Positions 15,236 through 23,260 of a stretch of 41,545 nt of DNA are shown one piece after another. The notes beneath the pieces were generated by a model. The model saw nothing but the letters and a program-made list of their open reading frames with translations, had not been told where the DNA came from and made no database searches. Position numbers and translations under genes: made by a program. The stretch's first letter is position 1. Each line of letters begins with the position of its first letter. Origin of the DNA: an uncultured Lachnospiraceae bacterium. GTDB taxonomy: Bacteria > Bacillota > Clostridia > Lachnospirales > Lachnospiraceae. The DNA lies in assembly GCA_946617225.1 (NCBI GenBank), contig CAMOJW010000002.1:1-41545 (forward strand), in the 5' to 3' direction.

Positions 15236-15312
15236 ACCATCTTCCGGGGCAGCTGTCAAGGAACCGGTATCCCTCGCCGGAGGCGTCCTTGACAGCTGCC
15301 CCGGAAGACGGT
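15236..15312. repeat. Left terminal hairpin of element B
   Basis: A perfect 22-bp stem joins 15241-15262 and 15286-15307 (CTTCCGGGGCAGCTGTCAAG on the left), extended by ACCAT/ACGGT to about 27 bp, with a 23-base loop. The same hairpin, in reverse orientation with a few changes, stands at 15932-16007. Together they form the outer inverted ends of a 770-bp unit that contains array B. The T-run of a terminator is missing. Confidence 0.85.
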
Positions 15313-15325
15313 GGTGGGTTGACAA

Positions 15326-15360
15326 GAGGTGCTGCCGCACCTCCTGCCTCCAAGGAGGCT
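15326..15360. repeat. Left inner hairpin module of element B
   Basis: GAGGTGCTGCCGCACCTC is a small hairpin followed by CTGCCTCCAAGGAGGCT, a second small stem. It is the inverted counterpart of 15883-15918 and a relative of 3277-3308. Confidence 0.7.
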
Positions 15361-15417
15361 GTTCTGGAGGCTGTTTTGCGGACTGCTTTGAAGATACAAT
15401 GCTGATATGGCTGGGAA

Positions 15418-15768
15418 ATCATCACAGGTACAGATAATTGGCAGCTGTAGTGACGGCCAGAGGCTTCGTGGAGGCAGAAGTCATTCCGGTAAGAGGATAT
15501 TTTCAGCTGTAGTGACAGCCAGAGGCTCCGAGGGAGGCAGAAGTCATTCCGGTAAGAGGATATTCTCGGCTGTAGTGACAGCCAGAGGCTCCGAGGGAGG
15601 CAGAAGTCATTCCAGTAAGAGGATATTCTCGGCTGTAGTGATAGTTAGAGACTTGAAGAGGCTAGGAGGTCATTACAATTACAGAAACACTTCAGCTGTA
15701 ATGACAAACAGAGACATGAAGAGGCTGGAGCGTCATCACGATAACAGGAATCCTCCAGCTGTGATGAG
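15418..15768. repeat. Array B: alternating GTCATTMC / GTAGTGAC motifs, 63-bp period
   Basis: Motif X (ATCATCAC, GTCATTCC, GTCATTAC, GTCATCAC) starts at 15418, 15480, 15543, 15606, 15669 and 15732. Motif Y (GTAGTGAC, GTAGTGAT, GTAATGAC, GTGATGAG) starts at 15447, 15509, 15572, 15635, 15698 and 15761. Every step is 62 or 63 bp, and each Y follows its X by exactly 29 bp. X and Y are inverses, and in the last two units they change together (GTCATTAC with GTAATGAC; GTCATCAC with GTGATGA). Units 2-4 are nearly identical; units 1, 5 and 6 have diverged outside the motifs. The region 15065-16210 holds no convincing gene; 15770-15880 shows nothing notable. Confidence 0.88.
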
Positions 15769-15882
15769 ATCCGGTCTCAGAGACGCCACAGGCGGGGGAC
15801 TCGCGGAGTTTTGCTGCGATCCTTAGCGTTAGTTCCTTCGTGATTTTGCCTTTTTTCACTGCTTCTATACCATTCTGTTGCC

Positions 15883-15918
15883 GAGGCCTCTTTGGAGGCA
15901 GAGCTGCGTCAGCAGCTC
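15883..15918. repeat. Right inner hairpin module of element B
   Basis: GAGGCCTCTTTGGAGGCA followed by GAGCTGCGTCAGCAGCTC. The second part is the exact reverse complement of the hairpin at 3277-3294 and the inverted partner of 15326-15360. Confidence 0.7.
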
Positions 15919-15931
15919 TTGGCTATCAGTC

Positions 15932-16007
15932 ACCGTCTTCCTGGGCAGCTGTCAAGGACGCCCCGGCGAAGGTTACTGGTTCCTTGACAGCTGCTCAGGA
16001 AGATGGT
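15932..16007. repeat. Right terminal hairpin of element B
   Basis: Arms 15932-15958 and 15981-16007 form a 27-bp stem with two mismatches and a 22-base loop. The whole segment is the inverse of the left terminal hairpin, and both outer ends read TTAACCAT/ATGGTTAA. I see no target-site duplication next to it. Confidence 0.85.
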
Positions 16008-16058
16008 TAAAAACACAGCTGTTTTTATATAAATGATAAATTGCATATTTTGCTAAGA

Positions 16059-16094
16059 AGAGAAGCTGCACCGAAGTGCGGCTTCTCTTTTTTT
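16059..16094 (+). terminator. Intrinsic terminator upstream of the polyamine operon
   Basis: AGAGAAGC and GCTTCTCT, with inner pairing TGCA/TGCG, form a hairpin followed by seven T. There is no gene directly upstream on the forward strand, so it would end transcripts crossing element B before the pot promoter. Confidence 0.85.
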
Positions 16095-16102
16095 AACGAA
16101 CC

Positions 16103-16127
16103 AAAAGTTTACAATTGACAAACTTTT
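16103..16127. promoter_or_regulatory. Candidate operator of the polyamine regulator
   Basis: AAAAGTTT (16103-16110) and AAACTTTT (16120-16127) form a perfect inverted repeat with 9 bp between arms, overlapping the -35 box. It is well placed for autoregulation by the XRE-cupin protein encoded next. The assignment is inference from position and symmetry. Confidence 0.55.
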
Positions 16128-16142
16128 TGTATTCTGTATAAT
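16115..16142 (+). promoter_or_regulatory. Promoter of the regulator-potABCD operon
   Basis: TTGACA at 16115-16120 and a consensus TATAAT at 16137-16142, spacer 16 bp. The start of the regulator gene is 69 bp downstream of the -10 box. Confidence 0.85.
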
Positions 16143-16210
16143 GAGAATCCGAAGGCTGAAGTTTAGCAATAGAATATTTTCAGTTTATTTTCGAAATCGG
16201 AGAAAAGCAG

Positions 16211-16765
16211 ATGGAAACAGAACAGGTCAATGCGTACATCGGGGAGAGAATACGAAATCTGCGCAACCGGAACGGCCTGACGCTGCAGGAACTGGCGGAC
16301 AGGACGGAACTGACCAAAGGCTTTCTGTCACAGCTGGAGAGGGGGCTTGTGTCGCCGTCCGTAGTGACACTGCTCGACATCATCGAATGCCTGGGCAGCA
16401 CGCCGGCCGATTTCTTCCGGGAGGAAGAGGAGCAGGTCGTTTTCTCGGAGCAGCAGTACTTTGAGAAGATCGACGACGCCGGCAACAGCCGCCAGTGGAT
16501 CATTCCTTCCGCCCAGAAATATCAGATGGAGCCGCTGCTCGTCGTCCTGCAGCCGCACCAGTCCCTGGAGGAGGATAAGCCCCATACAGGCGAGGAATTC
16601 GGCTATTGTATGAGCGGACGACTGCAGCTGTTTCTAGGCGACAAAGTCTACACCATCAAGGCCGGCGAGAGCTTTTACTACCGGGCGACCCAGCGCCATC
16701 GCATCGCCAACCCCGGCAGCCGCCCCGCCAAGTACCTCTGGATCAGTACTCCTCCAGAATTCTGA
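16211..16765 (+). CDS. XRE-cupin regulator of the polyamine operon (PuuR-like)
   Basis: A 184-residue protein with a helix-turn-helix of the XRE type (about 10-66; LTLQELADRTELTKGFLSQLERG) and a C-terminal cupin domain (about 105-182; HTGEEFGYCMSGRLQLFLGDKVYTI). This architecture is typical of PuuR-like regulators that sense polyamines or related small molecules through the cupin. The gene is first in the operon, 60 bp before potA, and the inverted repeat at 16103 is its likely target. The ATG has GGAGAAAAGCAG upstream, a moderate ribosome site. Confidence 0.85.
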   Translation: METEQVNAYIGERIRNLRNRNGLTLQELADRTELTKGFLSQLERGLVSPSVVTLLDIIECLGSTPADFFREEEEQVVFSEQQYFEKIDDAGNSRQWIIPSAQKYQMEPLLVVLQPHQSLEEDKPHTGEEFGYCMSGRLQLFLGDKVYTIKAGESFYYRATQRHRIANPGSRPAKYLWISTPPEF

Positions 16766-16825
16766 TCCGTCTGGGATTCAGAACTCGACACAACCATTTT
16801 CAAGGTTTCATTCAAAGGGAGAGCT

Positions 16826-18271
16826 ATGGACAGAACCGAAAACATCATCGAACTGAAAAACATCACCAAGATCTTCGATGATGACGGCTTTACCGCCGTC
16901 GACAATTTCAACCTGGAGGTGAAGAGAGGGGAATTCGTCACCTTTCTGGGTCCTTCCGGCTGCGGCAAGACGACCACCCTCCGCATGATCGCCGGTTTTG
17001 ACGTGCCGACCAGCGGGGATATCCTGCTGAACGGCAAGTCCATCATCGGCCTGCCGCCTTACAAGAGGCCGATCAACACGGTCTTTCAGAGGTACGCGCT
17101 TTTCCCGCATATGAATATCTACAACAATATCGCTTTCGGCCTGCGCCAGAAGAAGACGCCCGAAGAGGAGATCCGCCGCAGGGTCCGCAAGGTGCTGGAC
17201 CTGGTGGATCTGGAGGGCTTTGAGGGCCGCAGCGTCAGCACGCTCTCAGGCGGTCAGCAGCAGAGGATCGCCATCGCCAGAGCCCTGATCAATGAGCCCG
17301 AGATCCTCCTGCTGGACGAGCCCCTCGGCGCTCTCGATCTCAAGATGCGCAAGGAGATGCAGCTGGAACTGAAGGCCATGCATGACAAGCTGGGCATCAC
17401 TTTCATCTACGTCACGCATGATCAGGAAGAAGCGCTCACCATGTCCGACAAGATCGTGGTCATGAACGAGGGCAAAACGCAGCAGATCGGCACCCCGGAG
17501 GACATCTACAATGAGCCCGCGACGGCTTTCGTGGCCGACTTCATCGGCGAGAGCAACATCTTCAGCGGCGTGATGACCGGCAAGCTCCGCGCCAGGTTCT
17601 GCGGCGGGGAGTTCCTCTGTGTGGACGATTTCCCGGAGGGCACGCACATCACGGCGGTGGTGCGTCCGGAGGATGTGGAAATCGTGCCGGCGGGCACGGG
17701 CATCATCAGCGGCGTCGTGGACAGCGTGATCTTCAAAGGCATGCACTACGAGATCACCGTCCTCTCGGGCAGGAACGAGATGGTCATCCAGACGGTCAAC
17801 AGTGCCAGGCCCGGGGACCGCGTAGGCCTGCGTGTGGATCCGGAGAATATCCACATCATCCAGGCGGAGGACCACACCAACTCCTTCCCGGTGGACATCA
17901 ACAGCGCCCACAGACTCGAATACAACGGCCATACGCTGGACACCAGCCTCACCCGCATCATCAAGGGAAGCAAACGCCTGGAGAACGGCAGCATCCTGGA
18001 CGCCAACGGAGAGGTGATCGACCCGGCCCGCATCCGCATCCAGGCCTCGATCCAGCCCGAAGATATCGAGATGACCGACGATCAGGACGCCGGCCTCGTC
18101 CAGGGGACCATCAGCAACCTGATCTATCTCGGCGACCATTACAGTTACGTCATCCATACAGAGCTGGAGCAGGATTTTGTCGTGTACGACGAGGATCTGT
18201 GGAACATGGATGACCGCGTCAGCCTGCTGATGCCGGTGGAGAAGATGACCTTCACACTTCGGAAGAAATAA
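16826..18271 (+). CDS. potA: Spermidine/putrescine ABC transporter ATP-binding protein
   Basis: An ABC ATPase with Walker A GPSGCGKTT (about 42-50), a signature LSGGQQQR (about 136) and Walker B ILLLDEP. Near the middle of the protein come the TOBE-type beta domains that mark PotA. At 481 residues it is about 100 longer than the usual PotA; the extra length is a second TOBE-like stretch (about 345-480), including an insertion rich in hydrophilic residues. It energises uptake through PotB and PotC. AAAGGGAG precedes the ATG; potB follows 51 bp after the stop. Confidence 0.9.
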   Translation: MDRTENIIELKNITKIFDDDGFTAVDNFNLEVKRGEFVTFLGPSGCGKTTTLRMIAGFDVPTSGDILLNGKSIIGLPPYKRPINTVFQRYALFPHMNIYNNIAFGLRQKKTPEEEIRRRVRKVLDLVDLEGFEGRSVSTLSGGQQQRIAIARALINEPEILLLDEPLGALDLKMRKEMQLELKAMHDKLGITFIYVTHDQEEALTMSDKIVVMNEGKTQQIGTPEDIYNEPATAFVADFIGESNIFSGVMTGKLRARFCGGEFLCVDDFPEGTHITAVVRPEDVEIVPAGTGIISGVVDSVIFKGMHYEITVLSGRNEMVIQTVNSARPGDRVGLRVDPENIHIIQAEDHTNSFPVDINSAHRLEYNGHTLDTSLTRIIKGSKRLENGSILDANGEVIDPARIRIQASIQPEDIEMTDDQDAGLVQGTISNLIYLGDHYSYVIHTELEQDFVVYDEDLWNMDDRVSLLMPVEKMTFTLRKK

Positions 18272-18322
18272 GCCGGCGAGGAGCTCCGTTCCTCCCGGTG
18301 AGCCTAATCAGGAGACAGGACC

Positions 18323-19105
18323 ATGCATTTTTCCAGGAAAAATCTGGGGATCCCATACGCGGTATTTCTGGCGGTGTTCGTAGTGGCACCGCTGGTGGTG
18401 CTGCTTTTCTACGCCTTTACCAACGGCCAGGGGCAGTTCACGATGGAGAACCTGACGGGGTTCTTCACGGACCCCAATGCGCTGGGCACGCTGTTCTACA
18501 GCCTGCTGATCGCGGTCGTGACCACGGCGGTGTGCCTGCTGATCGCCTATCCTACGGCCTATCTGCTGGCCACCAGCAAACTGAAGAACCGGACTGTGAT
18601 CGTCATGCTCTTCGTGATGCCCATGTGGATCAATTTCTCCCTGCGCATCACGGCGCTCAAGGAGATCCTGACGATCCTCGAGGGCAATCTGGCCATGCAC
18701 CCGTTCCTGAACGCGGTGATAGGCATGACTTATGATTTCCTCCCCTTCATGATCCTGCCGATCTACACGACCATCTCCAAACTGGACGGAGCCCTGCGGG
18801 AAGCGGCCATGGACTTGGGGGCGGACAGGACGCGGACTTTCCTGGAGATCACACTGCCGCTTTCCCTGCCGGGGATCCTGAGCGGCGTGTCCATGGTGTT
18901 CCTGCCGGCCATGACCAACTACGTGGTCCTGGACATGCTCTACAACAGCACCTATATCATGGGCAGCCTGATCGGGAGCTATTTCGCCGCTTACAACTGG
19001 CACGGCGGATCCATGATCGCGCTGGTGCTGCTGTGTATGATCTGCATCTTCACCCTGCTGACGGGAGGAGAGGATGAGACGGCGAGAGGAGGTGCCCTGC
19101 TGTGA
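18323..19105 (+). CDS. potB: Spermidine/putrescine ABC transporter permease PotB
   Basis: A 260-residue inner-membrane permease with about six helices. The EAA loop that docks on the ATPase is visible as LREAAMDLGADRTRTFLEITLPLSLPGI. The early segment PYAVFLAVFVVAPLVVLLFYAF is typical of PotB. AGGAG precedes the ATG. Its stop overlaps the GTG start of potC by 4 bp. Confidence 0.92.
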   Translation: MHFSRKNLGIPYAVFLAVFVVAPLVVLLFYAFTNGQGQFTMENLTGFFTDPNALGTLFYSLLIAVVTTAVCLLIAYPTAYLLATSKLKNRTVIVMLFVMPMWINFSLRITALKEILTILEGNLAMHPFLNAVIGMTYDFLPFMILPIYTTISKLDGALREAAMDLGADRTRTFLEITLPLSLPGILSGVSMVFLPAMTNYVVLDMLYNSTYIMGSLIGSYFAAYNWHGGSMIALVLLCMICIFTLLTGGEDETARGGALL

Positions 19106-19917
19106 AAAGATCATTGCGCGGGCTGTTTCTGGTCCTTGTCCTGCTCATCCTGTATCTGCCGATCCTGATCCTGGTGGTCTACAGTTTTACCACCTCCACG
19201 CAGATCGGCGCCATCCGCGGCTTTTCGCTGCATAATTATGTCACTCTGTTCACGACGCCCGAACTGCGGGACATGATTACCGGCACACTGGCGCTGGCGC
19301 TGGGAAGTGCCGTGATCGCCACTGTGCTGGGGACCATGGGAGCTATCGGCGCTTTCTATTCCTCGAGGCGCACCGGGGCGGTCATCAGTACCGTCAACCA
19401 GATCCCCGTGGTCAACGCGGACGTGGTGACCGGTTTCTCCATCTGCATCCTGCTGGTGGTGGTGTTCCACATCAGCAAGGACAGCTATATACCGCTGGTG
19501 GCGGGACATGTGACGCTGTGCGCGCCTTTCGTGTTCCTCTCCGTGATGCCCAGGATCCGGCAGATGGATCCCAGCATCTACGAGGCGGCTCTGGATCTGG
19601 GCGCGACGCCTTTCGACGCCCTGATGCAGATCGTGATCCCGCAGATCGTGCCGGGCATCATCTCCGGTTTTGCCCTAGCGATCACGCTGTCCCTGGACGA
19701 CTATTTCATCGCGACGTACACCAAACCGGCGATGTTTGATACCATCAGCACTTACGTGGTCAACGCCACCAAAGGCTCCCAGACCACCATCAAGACAGCC
19801 CTCTGGGCTCTGTCCACGGTGATCTTCGTGATCGTGGTGCTGATCGTGATCGGCATGAATCTTCGGTCCATCCGCCAGGAGAGGGCTGAGAAGACCGGCC
19901 GAAGGCTGCATGTGTGA
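19102..19917 (+). CDS. potC: Spermidine/putrescine ABC transporter permease PotC
   Basis: A 271-residue permease with six helices. The EAA loop reads IYEAALDLGATPFDALMQIVIPQIVPGI, followed by the PotC-like SLDDYFIATY segment. It starts with GTG at 19102, overlapping the potB stop, with GAGGAGG upstream. The partner substrate-binding gene begins 14 bp later. Confidence 0.92.
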   Translation: MKRSLRGLFLVLVLLILYLPILILVVYSFTTSTQIGAIRGFSLHNYVTLFTTPELRDMITGTLALALGSAVIATVLGTMGAIGAFYSSRRTGAVISTVNQIPVVNADVVTGFSICILLVVVFHISKDSYIPLVAGHVTLCAPFVFLSVMPRIRQMDPSIYEAALDLGATPFDALMQIVIPQIVPGIISGFALAITLSLDDYFIATYTKPAMFDTISTYVVNATKGSQTTIKTALWALSTVIFVIVVLIVIGMNLRSIRQERAEKTGRRLHV

Positions 19918-19931
19918 CGGAGGAGAAGAGA

Positions 19932-21551
19932 ATGTCTGCTTTTGTTCGGAATAAACGGACCTGCGCTCTTCTGTGCGCAGCAGCACTGGGCATGGGGCTG
20001 TTCATGCCCGCACGCCCTGCTGCTGCGGCGGAATCGGAGGATCCCGTGGTGCTGCGGGTCAGCAACTGGGAAGAATATATCGATCTGGGCGACTGGGACG
20101 AAGAGGAGACCATCGAGCTGGAGAGCGGAGACATCATCGGCGAGACGTCCGTGGTGGAAGATTTTGAGGAATGGTATGAGGAGACTTACGGCCGGGAAGT
20201 CATCGTGGAGTACTCCACGTTCGGTACGAACGAGGACCTCTACAACATGCTCACCCTGGGGGATGTCTACGACCTGGTCTGCCCCTCCGAGTACATGATC
20301 ATGAAGCTCATGGCTGAGGACAGGGTGGTGCCCCTGTCGGAGGGTTTCTTTGACGAGACGGACGAGAACAACTATTACGTCCGCGGGGTCTCCCCTTATA
20401 TCCGCGACATCTTCGAATCCCAGGAGATCAACGGGGAACAGTGGTCCAAATATGCCGCCGGCTACATGTGGGGCGTCACGGGCATCGTCTATAATCCGGA
20501 AGTGGTGACGGCGGAGGAGGCTTCCACCTGGAAGATCCTGGGGAATCCCGATTACCGCAGGCGGGTCACCATCAAGGACAATGTGAGGGATTCCTATTTT
20601 GCCGCCGTGGGAGCGCTCAAATCCGACCTGCTGTGCAGCGAGGAGTTCCGCAGCGACCCGGATTACAGCAGGAACCTGGAGCGGGAGATGAACGACACCT
20701 CCCCGGAGATGATCGCCGCGGTGCAGGACTACCTGCAGGCGCTCAAGGACAATGTCTATTCCTTCGAGACCGACTCCGGCAAGGCTGACATGATCACCGG
20801 CAAAGTGGTCGCCAACCTCCAGTGGTCCGGCGACGGCGTCTACACCCTGGACCAGGCCGACGAGGACGACTTCGAGCTCGCGTTCGCGGTGCCGGAGGAG
20901 TGCACCAACATCTATTTCGACGGCTGGGTCATGCTCAGGAGCGGCATCGAGGAGGATCCCGCCAAGCAGCACGCGGCGGAAGCTTTCATCAACTTCTGTT
21001 CGCGGCCTGACATAGCCATCCGCAACATGTACTACATCGGTTACACCTCCGTCCTCTCCGGCGGCGACGATCCCCGGATCTTCGAGTACATGGAGTACAA
21101 CTACGCGGCGGAAGACGAGGAGGAAGAAGAGGCAGCCGCAGAGGAAGCAGAGGAAGAGACGGTCGAAGAGGAAGCAGAGGAAGAAGCTGCAGAAGAGGAA
21201 ACAGCCGAAGAGGAGGATGCAGGCGACGGAGAGGACGTGATTGAGTACGACGTGTCCTATTTCTACGGAGGTGCGGACTGTGAGGACGGCACCTACGTCA
21301 TCGAGGCTCCCGCGGAGTCCCTGCACAGGCAGCTGTTCGCCGCTTATCCGCCCCGGGAGGTCCTGGAGCGCTCCGCAGTCATGGTCTATTTCGACCAGGA
21401 GCAGAACGACGCCATCAACCGCATGTGGGTGAACGTACGATGCTTCAACATCCGCCATGTGCCCGCCTGGGCATGGGTGCTGATCGCCGCCCTGATCGCT
21501 GCCGCCGTATGGGCGACCGTGAAGGTGCGGAGACACTTCTCAGGTACCTGA
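19932..21551 (+). CDS. potD: Polyamine-binding protein PotD with acidic insert and C-terminal anchor
   Basis: A 539-residue extracellular solute-binding protein. A signal peptide (about 1-33, ending PAAAA) is followed by the polyamine-binding fold (LRVSNWEEYID, YDLVCPSEYMIMKLM, GYMWGVTGIVYNPEVV). The lipobox of lipoprotein PotD is absent; instead a transmembrane helix (about 512-530, WAWVLIAALIAAAVWATV) with a basic end anchors the C-terminus. A run of about 40 mostly Glu/Ala residues (about 393-435) interrupts the domain before its last conserved part (FAAYPPREVLERSAVM). ATG 19932 with GGAGGAGAAG upstream is preferred over GTG 19914. A terminator follows. Confidence 0.88.
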   Translation: MSAFVRNKRTCALLCAAALGMGLFMPARPAAAAESEDPVVLRVSNWEEYIDLGDWDEEETIELESGDIIGETSVVEDFEEWYEETYGREVIVEYSTFGTNEDLYNMLTLGDVYDLVCPSEYMIMKLMAEDRVVPLSEGFFDETDENNYYVRGVSPYIRDIFESQEINGEQWSKYAAGYMWGVTGIVYNPEVVTAEEASTWKILGNPDYRRRVTIKDNVRDSYFAAVGALKSDLLCSEEFRSDPDYSRNLEREMNDTSPEMIAAVQDYLQALKDNVYSFETDSGKADMITGKVVANLQWSGDGVYTLDQADEDDFELAFAVPEECTNIYFDGWVMLRSGIEEDPAKQHAAEAFINFCSRPDIAIRNMYYIGYTSVLSGGDDPRIFEYMEYNYAAEDEEEEEAAAEEAEEETVEEEAEEEAAEEETAEEEDAGDGEDVIEYDVSYFYGGADCEDGTYVIEAPAESLHRQLFAAYPPREVLERSAVMVYFDQEQNDAINRMWVNVRCFNIRHVPAWAWVLIAALIAAAVWATVKVRRHFSGT

Positions 21552-21571
21552 TATCTGATCCCTGTTCATGG

Positions 21572-21603
21572 AAGGGTGACGCTCATGGAGCGCCACCCTT
21601 TTT
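21572..21603 (+). terminator. Terminator of the potABCD operon
   Basis: AAGGGTG-AC-GCTC / GAGC-GC-CACCCTT with loop ATG is followed by TTT. It ends the polyamine operon 21 bp after the potD stop. Confidence 0.85.
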
Positions 21604-21628
21604 CAGTGTTCCCGGGGAAAAAAATAAA

Positions 21629-21657
21629 TTGCAGCTGGCACGTTGGCGTGATATAGT
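21629..21657 (+). promoter_or_regulatory. Promoter of the AGCS symporter gene
   Basis: TTGCAG at 21629-21634 and TATAGT at 21652-21657 with a 17-bp spacer. The downstream gene starts at 21698. Confidence 0.75.
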
Positions 21658-21697
21658 GGTGAAGTGCGTTTTTTCAGAATTGCAGAAAGGAAGTCAT

Positions 21698-23206
21698 ATG
21701 GAAGCTTTACTGCAGACGATCACAAGTATCAACGATACCGTCAACGGGATGGTCTGGGGCTGGCCTGCACTGATCCTGCTGGGCTTTGTAGGCGTGCTGA
21801 CGACATGTCTGACGGGCTTTTTCCAGATCACGCATTTCAGGTACTGGATGAAGCACACCATCGGAGCGATCATCGGGGAGAAACACGTCACCGCGCATAC
21901 GGATGACAAGACCATCTCCCAGTTCCAGTCTCTCTGTACGGCTCTGGCCGCCACGGTCGGCACCGGCAATATCGTCGGCGTGGCCGGCGCGATCGCTACG
22001 GGCGGTCCCGGCGCTGTGTTCTGGATGTGGCTGATCGCCTTCTTTGGCATGATGACCAACTATTCCGAGAACGTCCTCGGTATCCTGTACCGCCGCAGAA
22101 ACACGGAAGGTGAGTGGGTCGGCGGCGCTATGTATTATCTGAAAGACGGACTCGGCGGCAAGAAGGGCCTGAAGGGCGTCGGCACTGTGTTGGCGATCCT
22201 GTTCTCCTGCTTCTGTCTGCTGGCCTCCTTCGGCATCGGCAACATGTCCCAGGTCAACAGCATGGTCAAGAATATCAACCACGCTTTCGGATTCCCGAAC
22301 CTTGCCATCGGTGTGTTTCTGTTCATTGCCGTGGGCGCGGTCATCGTGGGCGGCCTGAAGAGGATCGCGGCCATGACGGAGCGCCTGGTGCCCTTTATGG
22401 TCATCCTGTACCTCATCGGTTCCATCGTGATCATCTGCTCGCATATCACGGAAGTGCCGGCCATCTTTGTCTCGATCTTCAAGGGCGCGTTCGCCATGAA
22501 AGCCGTCGGCGGAGGCATCGTGGGCAGCGGCATCGCACTGGCCATGAAGATGGGTATGAAGCGAGGCGTCTTCTCCAACGAGGCAGGTCTCGGTTCTTCC
22601 GTCATGGTCCACTCCAGCTCCAACGTCAAGGAGCCCGTGCGCCAGGGCATGTGGGGCATCTTTGAAGTGTTCGCGGACACCATCGTCGTCTGCACCCTGA
22701 CGGCCATCACCCTGCTGTCCTCCGGTCTGGTGGACCTCACCACCGGCCAGCTCAGCGAGGCAGGCCAGGCCGTGGAATCCACCGCCCTGATGAGCCGCGC
22801 CTTTGAGATGCAGTTCGGGCATGCCGGTGCTGCTTTTATTGCCATCGCGATCTTCCTGTTCGCCTACTCCACGGTCCTCGGCTGGAGCCACTACGGTTCC
22901 AAGGCCTTTGAGTACCTGTTCGGGACCCGGGCCATCACCGTTTACAGGGTGATCTTCACCGTCATCGTCCTGGCCGGCGCCGTCATCGAGGCCAAGTTGG
23001 CGTGGGACATCTCCGACACCTTCAACGGCCTGATGATGATCCCCAACCTGATCGGCGTGCTGGTCCTGTCGCCCCAGGTCTATGCGTGCACGAAGAACTT
23101 CGTAGCGAGAAAACTTCACGGAGACACCTCCCTCCGCCCCATGCTGTCCATGATCCCCGAGATCCAGGCAGCCCAGGAAGCGGCGCCCGACGGAGCGGAC
23201 GACTGA
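21698..23206 (+). CDS. Alanine/glycine:cation symporter (AGCS family)
   Basis: A 502-residue membrane protein with about ten helices. The AGCS signature is seen in ALAATVGTGNIVGVAGAIATGGPGAVFWMW (Na+ and amino-acid binding helix), and GVFSNEAGLGSS follows near residue 290. It takes up alanine or glycine with Na+ or H+. AGAAAGGAAG precedes the ATG at 21698; an open frame extending back to 21425 overlaps potD and the terminator and is not coding. The gene has its own promoter and terminator. Confidence 0.92.
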   Translation: MEALLQTITSINDTVNGMVWGWPALILLGFVGVLTTCLTGFFQITHFRYWMKHTIGAIIGEKHVTAHTDDKTISQFQSLCTALAATVGTGNIVGVAGAIATGGPGAVFWMWLIAFFGMMTNYSENVLGILYRRRNTEGEWVGGAMYYLKDGLGGKKGLKGVGTVLAILFSCFCLLASFGIGNMSQVNSMVKNINHAFGFPNLAIGVFLFIAVGAVIVGGLKRIAAMTERLVPFMVILYLIGSIVIICSHITEVPAIFVSIFKGAFAMKAVGGGIVGSGIALAMKMGMKRGVFSNEAGLGSSVMVHSSSNVKEPVRQGMWGIFEVFADTIVVCTLTAITLLSSGLVDLTTGQLSEAGQAVESTALMSRAFEMQFGHAGAAFIAIAIFLFAYSTVLGWSHYGSKAFEYLFGTRAITVYRVIFTVIVLAGAVIEAKLAWDISDTFNGLMMIPNLIGVLVLSPQVYACTKNFVARKLHGDTSLRPMLSMIPEIQAAQEAAPDGADD

Positions 23207-23222
23207 AACTGAAACAGAAGAT

Positions 23223-23258
23223 CCCCGGAGCCCCTGCGCAGGCAGAGCTCCGGGGAAT
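23223..23258. terminator. Terminator between convergent symporter and Nudix genes
   Basis: CCCCGGAGC / GCTCCGGGG form a 9-bp stem with a 15-base loop that itself can fold (TGCGCA), followed by AATCTTT. Mainly for the symporter gene. It could also act for the reverse-strand Nudix gene, whose stop lies at 23261, although the T-run there is weak. Confidence 0.65.
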
Positions 23259-23260
23259 CT

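Noticed and set aside
15407..15826. A 139-codon open frame with 21-residue repeats over array B
   Set aside because: The repeats only reflect the 63-bp DNA period. There is no ribosome site, and the same motifs in array C shift by 1-2 bases and break any frame.
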